This document shows, one piece after another, positions 57,863 through 64,000 of a DNA stretch of 64,000 bases; position 1 is the first letter of the stretch; every line of letters begins with the position of its first letter. The stretch is from an uncultured Clostridia bacterium. Its GTDB lineage: Bacteria > Bacillota > Clostridia > Oscillospirales > Acutalibacteraceae. The stretch covers positions 1 to 64,000 of the forward strand of contig CALGUK010000034.1 of assembly GCA_937920235.1 (NCBI GenBank), in the 5' to 3' direction. The position numbers and the translations under genes were made by a program. The notes beneath the pieces are model-generated. The model saw only the letters and a list, made by a program, of their open reading frames with translations, searched no databases and was not told the DNA's origin.

Positions 57863-58822
57863 ATGAAGATAGTTGTTCTTGATTCTTATGCCCTTAACCC
57901 CGGTGATTTGTCCTGGGATTGGCTTGAAAAACTCGGTGAATGTCATATCCACCACAGAACACCCAAGGGCAAAATCTCCGAGCGCTGTTCCGGTGCAGAC
58001 ATCATTCTGACCAACAAGACGCCACTTACAAAAGAAACCCTTTCCGGTCTTCCGAATCTTAAATATATTGCCCTTCTATCTACAGGATATAACATTGTCG
58101 ATTATAAATATGCCGGGGAAAGAGGGATTCCCGTGTCGAACATCCCTGCATACTCAACAAACGCGGTGGCGCAATTAACCTTTTCTCTTATTCTCGAAAT
58201 AACCAACGCTGTAGGATTACATAGCGAGAGTGTCAGAAACGGTGAGTGGAGCTCCTGCCCGGATTTCTGTTATTGGAAAACTCCGCTTACCGAATTGTCC
58301 GGCAAGACGCTGGGAATTGTCGGTTTTGGTCAGATCGGACGCGCTGTTGCCGATATCGCCTCGGCTTTTAATATGAATGTTGTTGCTGTATCCGGACACA
58401 AGACGGACCAGAGCCACAGAAAGAACTTCAGATGGGCCGATCTTGATACGCTTGCAGAGGTAAGCGATATAATTTCTTTTCACTGTCCGTTAACCGAAGC
58501 TACAACGGGACTTGTAAACAAGGAATTTATAAGTAAATGTAAAGACGGAGCAATTATAATCAATACAAGCAGAGGCCCCGTTGTGAATGACCGTGATCTT
58601 GCAGATGCATTGAACAGCGGGAAACTCAGAGGAGCAGGTCTCGATGTGCTCACAACCGAGCCTCCCGAGATTGAAAATCCGCTTCTGAAGGCAAAAAACT
58701 GTTTCATTACTCCCCACATTGCCTGGGCAGCATTTGAGACAAGAGAAAGGCTTATGAAAATCCTTAAAGAAAATGTTCTTGCATATCTTGACGGGAATCC
58801 TCAAAATGTTGTAAATAAATAA
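57863..58822 (+). CDS. D-isomer-specific 2-hydroxyacid dehydrogenase
   Basis: The 319-residue NAD-dependent enzyme resembles glycerate dehydrogenase/hydroxypyruvate reductase. It has STGYNIVDYKYAGERGI near residue 73, the nucleotide-binding GIVGFGQIGRAVAD near 150, the catalytic arginine in NTSRGPVVND near 235, glutamate in TTEPPE near 264 and histidine in ITPHIAWAAFE near 283. The start is the ATG at 57863, with AAGGTTGTGA before it. The open frame extends 303 bases further upstream, but that part runs through the TVP38 gene and AT-rich promoter DNA, so I exclude it. Confidence 0.92.
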   Translation: MKIVVLDSYALNPGDLSWDWLEKLGECHIHHRTPKGKISERCSGADIILTNKTPLTKETLSGLPNLKYIALLSTGYNIVDYKYAGERGIPVSNIPAYSTNAVAQLTFSLILEITNAVGLHSESVRNGEWSSCPDFCYWKTPLTELSGKTLGIVGFGQIGRAVADIASAFNMNVVAVSGHKTDQSHRKNFRWADLDTLAEVSDIISFHCPLTEATTGLVNKEFISKCKDGAIIINTSRGPVVNDRDLADALNSGKLRGAGLDVLTTEPPEIENPLLKAKNCFITPHIAWAAFETRERLMKILKENVLAYLDGNPQNVVNK

Positions 58823-58826
58823 CATA

Positions 58827-58859
58827 CGGTGGAGCTGAGTTATAAAACTCACTCCACCG
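58827..58859. terminator. Bidirectional terminator between the dehydrogenase and MATE genes
   Basis: An 8-bp GC-rich stem (58827-58834 with 58852-58859) with inner GAGT/ACTC pairing, followed by ATTTTCTTT. Confidence 0.85.
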
Positions 58860-58869
58860 ATTTTCTTTA

Positions 58870-60252
58870 TCAGGTGATAATATCCTTCATTTTTTCCTTT
58901 GCCGCTTGCATAGTTCTTTTCAGAAAAACCGAGCTCATTATCAACGAAACAAACTCCGCTATAGGAAAAGCAAGCCACACAAGCTCCAACCTTCCCGTTT
59001 TTGACAGCAACCACGCAGACGGAAGAAGCACCGCTAACTGACGGCAGGCCGAAACAATAAGGCTGTGCATCGGCTTTCCTATCGCCTGACACACCGAACC
59101 CGCAATAATACAGAAGCCCGCCAGCAAAAAGTGTGATGCTATTATTCTGAGAGCAGGAACACCGATATCGAGCATATCCTGAGATGCATTGAAGAAGGAA
59201 AGAAGAATATGAGGGAAGAATTCAAATACCGTCAGTCCGATAATCATAATGGTTATCGCCGTGCACATTGTGACCGCAATGGTACGCTTGACTCTGTCAT
59301 ATCTTTTTGCCCCGTAATTATATGCAATTATAGGAACCATACCGTTGTTAAGTCCGAAAATAGGCATAAATACAAAGCTCTGCAATTTGAAATAAACGCC
59401 GAAAACCGCCGTAGCCGTTGTAGTAAAGGCAATAAGAATTTTATTCATACAGAAGGTCATAACCGAGCCAATCGACTGCATAATAATTGACGGCAAACCG
59501 ATTTTGTATATTTCTCTGATAATATCCTTGTTCCATCTTATAAGGCGGACGGTTATATGAATGTCCTTATTGACTTTGAGGTTAAAAATCACCGCAAGAG
59601 CAGCCGCGATAACCTGTCCCGTAACCGTTGCAACAGCAGCACCTGCAACCTCAAGCCTCGGCATCCCGAAGAGACCGAAAATAAGGATGGGGTCAAGAAT
59701 TATATTGATAATCGCGCCCGTCATCTGTGTAATCATTGTATAAATCGTTCTGCCCGTGGACTGTAAAAGTCTTTCAAAACAGAACTGACTGAAAATACCT
59801 ACCGAACAGCCCAGACAGATACTTGCATATCTGGTTCCGTACTCCACTATCTGAGGTACGTCGGTCTGCATAATGAAAAACGGTCTCGAAAAGAAGATAC
59901 CCACTGCCGCGAACACTACAGAACTGCACAAAAACAGAAAAATACCCGTGTTTGCTATCCTGTTTGCTTTGTCAAAATCCCTTGCTCCCAACGACCGCGA
60001 TAAAAGCGCATTCATTCCGACAGACGTTCCGCCGGACACAGCAATCATAAGCTGCTGTAAAGGGAATGCAAGAGAAACCGCATTCAGTGCCTCCTCTCCG
60101 AGTTGAGACACGAAAACGCTGTCAACAATGTTATAAAATGCCTGGACAAGCATCGAAATCATCATCGGTGTCGCCATAGTTGCCAGCAATCTTCCTATAG
60201 GCATTGTTCCCATTTTATTTTCTTTTGGTGGAATAAATTTTGTATCTGCCAT
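58870..60252 (-). CDS. MATE-family efflux transporter
   Basis: The 460-residue protein has twelve membrane segments in two similar halves and MATE features: MATPMMISMLVQAFYNIVDS near residue 26, GTSVGMNALLSRSLGA near 74 and FGLNNGMVPIIAYNYGAKRY near 299. It belongs to the DinF/MepA-like branch that exports drugs or lipid-linked compounds with sodium or protons. I prefer the ATG at 60252, since AAGG is eight bases before it; the ATG at 60258 is too close to the ribosome site. It follows the BY-kinase gene on the same strand. Confidence 0.92.
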   Translation of the reverse strand: MADTKFIPPKENKMGTMPIGRLLATMATPMMISMLVQAFYNIVDSVFVSQLGEEALNAVSLAFPLQQLMIAVSGGTSVGMNALLSRSLGARDFDKANRIANTGIFLFLCSSVVFAAVGIFFSRPFFIMQTDVPQIVEYGTRYASICLGCSVGIFSQFCFERLLQSTGRTIYTMITQMTGAIINIILDPILIFGLFGMPRLEVAGAAVATVTGQVIAAALAVIFNLKVNKDIHITVRLIRWNKDIIREIYKIGLPSIIMQSIGSVMTFCMNKILIAFTTTATAVFGVYFKLQSFVFMPIFGLNNGMVPIIAYNYGAKRYDRVKRTIAVTMCTAITIMIIGLTVFEFFPHILLSFFNASQDMLDIGVPALRIIASHFLLAGFCIIAGSVCQAIGKPMHSLIVSACRQLAVLLPSAWLLSKTGRLELVWLAFPIAEFVSLIMSSVFLKRTMQAAKEKMKDIIT

Positions 60253-60282
60253 TTCCATTTCCTTTTTTGCATAAATTATGCC

Positions 60283-60312
60283 CGCAGACGACCGTGGTTT
60301 TGCTCGTCTGCG
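60283..60312 (-). terminator. Hairpin after the BY-kinase gene
   Basis: A perfect 9-bp stem (60283-60291 with 60304-60312) and 12-base loop. The downstream tract GGCATAATTT is not T-rich, so it may be a partial terminator or an mRNA 3' end. Confidence 0.55.
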
Positions 60313-60337
60313 AGCTGATTATAACTTTACTGAAAGA

Positions 60338-61849
60338 TTATTTCTTTTTCTTTTCTGTTTCTGAGCCGTAACCGTAACCGTAGCCGTAGCCATAACCGTA
60401 GCCGTAGCCATAACCGTAGCCGTAGCCCTTCTTGCCCTTCTTTTTACCTCTCTTGATGAAGTCAAGAGCAGAGCCGCTTTCCGCGTCGTTATAGATACAT
60501 CCGACAATCTCTTTACCTGTACCTGACATATCATCAATTGTTCTTCTGATTCTTCTCATTGAAGAACGGTCTCTGCGGACAACGATAACGTTTGCATCTG
60601 CATACTGAGCAATAATACTTGCATCAGCAACAAGTCCTGCCGGAGGAGTATCGATAATGATATAATCAAACTCATTTTTGATGGCTTCCATAATACCTGA
60701 CATTTCATCAGATGTAAGAAGCTCTGCAGATTCAGCGATAGGCTGACTTGTAACGAGGAGGAAAAGATTGAACTTTTCATAATATTTAATTGAGTCACTC
60801 AAAGATCTTTCTCCTCTGACAATGCCGGGAAGTCCGAGGTCATTTGCTGCAGAAATTCCGAGTTCCTTATGAACTGACGGCTTACGGAGGTCAGCATCAA
60901 TAAGGAGAACTGACTTGCCTGTTTTTGCAAGAGCAAGAGCGGTATTTGTTGCGATTGTCGTCTTACCCTCATTTTCCATTGCAGAGGTAAAAACAAATGC
61001 CTTGTAATCGTGACGCTTGGCAATATTTTCAAGTTTGGTTCTTATAAGCTTAAACGACTCTATGAACATAAAGCCTGTTTTCTTATCGGTGATAAGAAGG
61101 CCTTTATTTTCTGCCGATTTTTTAAGGTGAATAACAGAACCGATAATCTTCTGGCTGAGTTTGTTTGTAATATCATCGGGAACCTTAACCGTATCCTTAA
61201 CGAATATTACGATACAGATTGCAAGAGCAACGATACCTGCACCGACAATAAAGCCTAAAAGAGTATATAAAAGAGTTCTGTTGCTGCCGTTTGCTTTTTC
61301 CGCCTTGACGGGTTCGTCAATGAGAATAGCTCTCGTACTCTGATAAGCCTTGTCTGTAATCGTACTGTAGTTATTGACATAGCTTGTTGCAACAGCGTAT
61401 GAAACATCGGGGTTAGGGCTTGTTACGGAAATAGAGATAATAGCCGTATCCTCAATAAGTGTTGAGCGGATCATACCCTTGACATCTTCGCCTGTGAGAG
61501 CCTTACCGTCCACCGCATAACCGCAGTTTTCAGCAACAAGCTTCATAAGGCTGTTTGTCTCGGTCATAATATACTCATAGTTCTTTGCAAGGCTGATACC
61601 TGCACTGATATCGGATGAGCTTTGACCTGCAGTTGTTGTATTTTCACTCTTGTTATCAATAACAAAGCGCATTGTGCTTGTATAAGTGGGAACATAAGTT
61701 GCCTTTGCTGCAATAAAGCCGATACTTGCACAAATAACAGCACTTAATGCGATAATCCACCATTTCTGAATAATTCTTACAACATATTGTCCTATGGTTT
61801 GTAAATCAATACCCTCGTTTACCTGAGTGCTTTTTGAATTGTACTCCAT
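60338..61849 (-). CDS. Wzz-BY-kinase fusion for exopolysaccharide control
   Basis: The 503-residue protein joins a chain-length (Wzz) domain to a bacterial tyrosine kinase. Membrane segments lie near residues 33-51 and 194-217, with the Wzz domain outside between them. The kinase has Walker A SAMENEGKTT (291-300), Walker A' LLIDADLRKP (317-326) and Walker B IIIDTP (399-404). The tail carries ten tyrosines in a strict Tyr-Gly alternation, encoded by a 6-bp repeat; such tyrosine clusters are autophosphorylated. Numbers count from the ATG at 61855, but AGGAG spacing favours the ATG at 61849. Bacillota usually split these domains into two proteins. No glycosyltransferase cluster is adjacent. Confidence 0.9.
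   Translation of the reverse strand: MEYNSKSTQVNEGIDLQTIGQYVVRIIQKWWIIALSAVICASIGFIAAKATYVPTYTSTMRFVIDNKSENTTTAGQSSSDISAGISLAKNYEYIMTETNSLMKLVAENCGYAVDGKALTGEDVKGMIRSTLIEDTAIISISVTSPNPDVSYAVATSYVNNYSTITDKAYQSTRAILIDEPVKAEKANGSNRTLLYTLLGFIVGAGIVALAICIVIFVKDTVKVPDDITNKLSQKIIGSVIHLKKSAENKGLLITDKKTGFMFIESFKLIRTKLENIAKRHDYKAFVFTSAMENEGKTTIATNTALALAKTGKSVLLIDADLRKPSVHKELGISAANDLGLPGIVRGERSLSDSIKYYEKFNLFLLVTSQPIAESAELLTSDEMSGIMEAIKNEFDYIIIDTPPAGLVADASIIAQYADANVIVVRRDRSSMRRIRRTIDDMSGTGKEIVGCIYNDAESGSALDFIKRGKKKGKKGYGYGYGYGYGYGYGYGYGYGSETEKKKK
60365..60424. repeat. Ten-copy hexanucleotide repeat encoding the Tyr-Gly tail
   Basis: Ten units of RCCRTA on the + strand. The last eight units follow an 18-bp period (accgta-gccgta-gccata). 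All units encode Tyr-Gly on the minus strand. Unit gain or loss would change the tyrosine number without shifting the frame. Confidence 0.95.
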
Positions 61850-61886
61850 ATCCATACTCCTATTACATTATTTTAAAATCCAATTT

Positions 61887-61915
61887 ATTATATCAAAGCA
61901 TTTTATAATATGCAA
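61887..61915 (-). promoter_or_regulatory. Promoter of the Wzz-BY-kinase gene
   Basis: On the minus strand TTGCAT (61910-61915), 17 bases, then a perfect TATAAT (61887-61892), 38 bases before the start. Confidence 0.78.
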
Positions 61916-61944
61916 TGATAATTTGCTATTTTTTTATTAAAGTT

Positions 61945-63585
61945 TCAATTTTCTCTGATTTTCCCGTCAGCCGCCGTGATTATACTGTCACAGCATTGAA
62001 TAACGGCTTCTCTGTGTGTGATAAACAGGAAGGTGCGGTCATCCATAGCCTTCAGATTTTCAATAACTCTTTTTTCGGTTACACCGTCAAGTGCGCTGGT
62101 GGATTCATCCATAAGTATTATCCTGCCCTTGCCCAGCAGAGCTCTTGCAATAGCAAGTCTTTGTGCCTGTCCCTGAGAGATTCCCGATCCGCCTTCACCA
62201 AGCATAAAATCAAGTCCGCCGTCAAGCTCATAGGCAAATTCTGCCGCCGAAACCTCAAGAGCACGTCTGATCTCCTCGTCGGAAGCATCGGGACGCAGCA
62301 TTGTTATATTTTCCCTGACCGTTCCGCTGAAAAGCATATTTCCCTGAGGAACAAACGAGAACAGAGATTTTGTATGCTTGCAGTCATAATCTCCGTTTAC
62401 GGTTTCGATAACAACCTTTCCGCCGTCAACAGGGTAAAGGCCTGTCAGAAGCTTCAATACAGTCGATTTTCCTGATCCGGAAGGTCCGATTATGCCTGTA
62501 AACTCACCCTTATTTATTACAAAGCTTGCATCTGTGATAACCTTTTCCTCGTCATAACCGAAGCTCGCGGATTCAACTCGTATTTTAACAAAATCATCAT
62601 ATGAAACACCGGAATCATATTCCTCGCTCACCTTGAAATTGCTTATTTCAATAAGTCTCTGTGCCGATGCAACCATTCCGTAGAATGTCGGGATAATGCC
62701 CGTAATTCCCACCAACGGTGACTGAAGCTGATTGACAAGCTGTATAATCGCAACCACGGTACCGAAGGTCATCGTATGGTTGAGAATACCGTATGAGCCG
62801 TATGCCACCGCCACAAGAAAGCCGATTGCGAATGCCAACGAGAAGGAAATGCCCGCAATAATCGAAAAGCCCTTCTTTTTTACTTTTTCCCGATAATATT
62901 TCTTTTGCTGTTTAGTTGAAATCCTTATAATTTTTTCTTCTATTCCGAAAACCTTAACTGCAAAAAGATTTTCCAGCATCTCCTGCATAAAAGAACGCAC
63001 TCTTGAATCCTTTTCCTGAACTCTGCGGTGAAGAGCCTTCAGATGCTTTCTTGAAATCGCCGCAACAATAACGAATAACACTCCGCAAAAGATAAATATA
63101 AGAGCAAATCTTCTGTCCAGACTATACAGTGCAATTGACGCTGTGATAATACGGACAAGATATAACACCGCTGTGGGAATAATGTGAACATATCCCTCGC
63201 TGACCAGTTGAGCATCGGTAGTAAGTCTCGACATAAGATCACCGCTGTGCCTTTCGACCGACTCGGCGTATTCTCCGTTTACTATCCGAGCAAACACCGT
63301 GGACTTGAGCTCAATTTCTGCTCTGCCCTGGCTTATTGCCTCAACAAACGATGCTCCGACACGGGTTATCATCTGAGATGCAATGAGAATCAGCAGCAAG
63401 ATGACGTTTTTGAACAGCGCTTCCTTATCACCGCTTTCCGCACAGTCCATTACCGTTTTGGAAATCATAGCAAAAAGGGTGACGCACACTGCCGACCAGG
63501 TATTCATCAATATAAGAGAAACCGTTTCTTTATTCCTTTTTCCGCAGTTTCTGTATATCCATTTGAGAACCGACGTATCCTTCAT
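61945..63585 (-). CDS. ABC transporter, fused permease and ATPase (exporter type)
   Basis: The 546-residue half-transporter has six membrane segments (within residues 20-290) and a C-terminal ATPase. Walker A is GPSGSGKST near residue 363, the signature is SGISQGQAQRLAIARALL near 460, Walker B is IILMDESTSAL near 483, and an H-loop FITHRE is near 517. It should work as a homodimer exporting a peptide, lipid or drug. No peptidase C39 domain is present. The ATG at 63585 follows AGAGGG; an upstream TTG at 63609 overlaps pqqD. It is translated right after the PqqD-like gene, which points to a peptide-linked substrate. Confidence 0.9.
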   Translation of the reverse strand: MKDTSVLKWIYRNCGKRNKETVSLILMNTWSAVCVTLFAMISKTVMDCAESGDKEALFKNVILLLILIASQMITRVGASFVEAISQGRAEIELKSTVFARIVNGEYAESVERHSGDLMSRLTTDAQLVSEGYVHIIPTAVLYLVRIITASIALYSLDRRFALIFIFCGVLFVIVAAISRKHLKALHRRVQEKDSRVRSFMQEMLENLFAVKVFGIEEKIIRISTKQQKKYYREKVKKKGFSIIAGISFSLAFAIGFLVAVAYGSYGILNHTMTFGTVVAIIQLVNQLQSPLVGITGIIPTFYGMVASAQRLIEISNFKVSEEYDSGVSYDDFVKIRVESASFGYDEEKVITDASFVINKGEFTGIIGPSGSGKSTVLKLLTGLYPVDGGKVVIETVNGDYDCKHTKSLFSFVPQGNMLFSGTVRENITMLRPDASDEEIRRALEVSAAEFAYELDGGLDFMLGEGGSGISQGQAQRLAIARALLGKGRIILMDESTSALDGVTEKRVIENLKAMDDRTFLFITHREAVIQCCDSIITAADGKIREN

Positions 63586-63598
63586 CTGTATCCCTCTG

Positions 63599-63865
63599 TT
63601 ATTCTTCAATCAGACCTTGACCCTTCATTTTTTCAATGAGTCTGATAACATCCTTTTTCACAACTTCTTCCGAAACGGAATATTCCTCTGCAATCGCCTT
63701 TGCAATTTCGTCAATCGTTCTTGTTCCGTCAAGCATATTGAACACCTGAGCACCGACCTCGTTAAAGGTCATAACTCCGTTAAAGTTCAGTCTTTGATCG
63801 CCCGTAGCGATGACTATTTTACTGCCTGCCACGTCTTTGAGTATGAAACCGTCTTTAATCCTCAT
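63599..63865 (-). CDS. PqqD-family protein (RiPP recognition element fold)
   Basis: The 88-residue protein matches PqqD: a beta-hairpin start (GFILKDVAGSKIVIATGD), then FNGVMTFNEVGAQVFNMLDG near residue 28. The winged-helix half has TIDEIAKAIAEEYSVSEEVVKKDV near 50. PqqD proteins bind the leader of ribosomally made peptides and present them to modifying enzymes. It overlaps the preceding kinase-like gene by 11 bases and precedes an ABC exporter. No precursor peptide or radical SAM enzyme is visible within the window. Confidence 0.88.
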   Translation of the reverse strand: MRIKDGFILKDVAGSKIVIATGDQRLNFNGVMTFNEVGAQVFNMLDGTRTIDEIAKAIAEEYSVSEEVVKKDVIRLIEKMKGQGLIEE

Positions 63866-64000
63866 CTTTTATCAGCCTTTCAATATTGTTGTAGGCAATT
63901 TCTGCCGCCTCGTTTTCCATATTGCAGCCCAGAGAAAACACCGGAACCGTCCTGAGCAGTAAATCGGCAAGCTCGAGCATTTTTTCCGCCCTGCTTTTAT
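63855..64000 (-). CDS. HprK-related kinase, C-terminal fragment (cut by window edge)
   Basis: The last 48 codons of a gene enter from the right edge and stop at 63855-63857. The translated end reads AEKMLELADLLLRTVPVFSLG and closes with YNNIERLIKDED. This resembles the C-terminus of the HPr-kinase-like/PEPCK-fold proteins that accompany PqqD and ABC transporter genes in Clostridia. The P-loop and active site lie outside the window, so the call is tentative. It overlaps pqqD by 11 bases. Confidence 0.55.
   Translation of the reverse strand, partial: KSRAEKMLELADLLLRTVPVFSLGCNMENEAAEIAYNNIERLIKDED

Noticed and set aside
60365..60424. Possible CRISPR or non-coding satellite
   Set aside because: The units are 6 bp without spacers and stay in frame as Tyr-Gly codons of the BY-kinase.

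Overview
The window is chromosomal DNA of a low-to-mid GC Bacillota. A spore-forming clostridium of the Oscillospiraceae/Ruminococcaceae kind fits best. The supporting signs are a SpoVAC gene, a short type 3 prolyl-tRNA synthetase, DUF1836 and NfeD/stomatin genes, strong GGAGG ribosome sites, frequent TTG/GTG starts, sigma-A promoters with 16-18 bp spacers, and U-tailed hairpins after most operons. The assignment is an inference from gene content. No phage, insertion sequence, CRISPR array or plasmid gene was seen.

Layout. 1-1.6 kb: the 3' end of leuB and a HAD phosphatase. 1.6-5.5 kb: an operon read leftward, uxuA-uxuB-kdgK-kdgA. With uxaC at 19.2-20.6 kb it forms the whole route from D-glucuronate to pyruvate and glyceraldehyde-3-phosphate; a GH28 pectinase-like enzyme lies at 15.7-17.0 kb. 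5.5-12.8 kb: a histidine phosphatase, an XRE regulator, then the leftward run rlmB - catalytically dead P-type ATPase relative - mgtC - trmN6 - rsmI. 12.9-15.1 kb: patatin, permuted papain-fold protein and lipoprotein. 15.2-21.7 kb: lone spoVAC, GH28, membrane HTH protein, tRNA-Thr, SDR, uxaC, dusB. 21.8-26.3 kb: a tight four-gene operon of an atypical MurE-like ligase, a 64-residue membrane protein, a GPH sugar symporter and a metallophosphoesterase. 26.4-31 kb: DUF554, sodium-pump beta and gamma subunits, and a membrane protein with a condensation-type acyltransferase. 31.1-33.6 kb: DUF1836 regulator, two small proteins, NfeD and SPFH protein. 33.6-35.1 kb: a decayed glycosyltransferase, a small XRE regulator, a small orphan and tRNA-Leu. 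35.1-41.5 kb: secreted esterase, phosphoesterase, then dacF-GT2-GtrA-serine hydrolase. 41.5-48.3 kb: a single-chain HTH-TM-lipase fusion, a flavin-reductase-like protein, secreted phosphatase, rlmD, split chromate transporter and cyclase. 48.4-57.7 kb: proS, acpP, phosphohexomutase, PLP enzyme, GNAT, two M42 peptidases, galK, TVP38 protein. 57.8-64 kb: 2-hydroxyacid dehydrogenase, MATE pump, a Wzz/BY-kinase with a tyrosine-glycine repeat tail, and the edge of a kinase-PqqD-ABC exporter operon.

How the genes work together. Uronate breakdown, cell-envelope construction (MurE-like, DacF, GT2/GtrA, BY-kinase, ACP, phosphohexomutase) and RNA modification (rsmI, trmN6, rlmB, dusB, rlmD) dominate. 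The parts most worth following up are the dead P-type ATPase beside MgtC, the HTH-TM-lipase fusion, the MurE-like operon, the repeat-encoded tyrosine tail, and the PqqD operon cut by the right edge.
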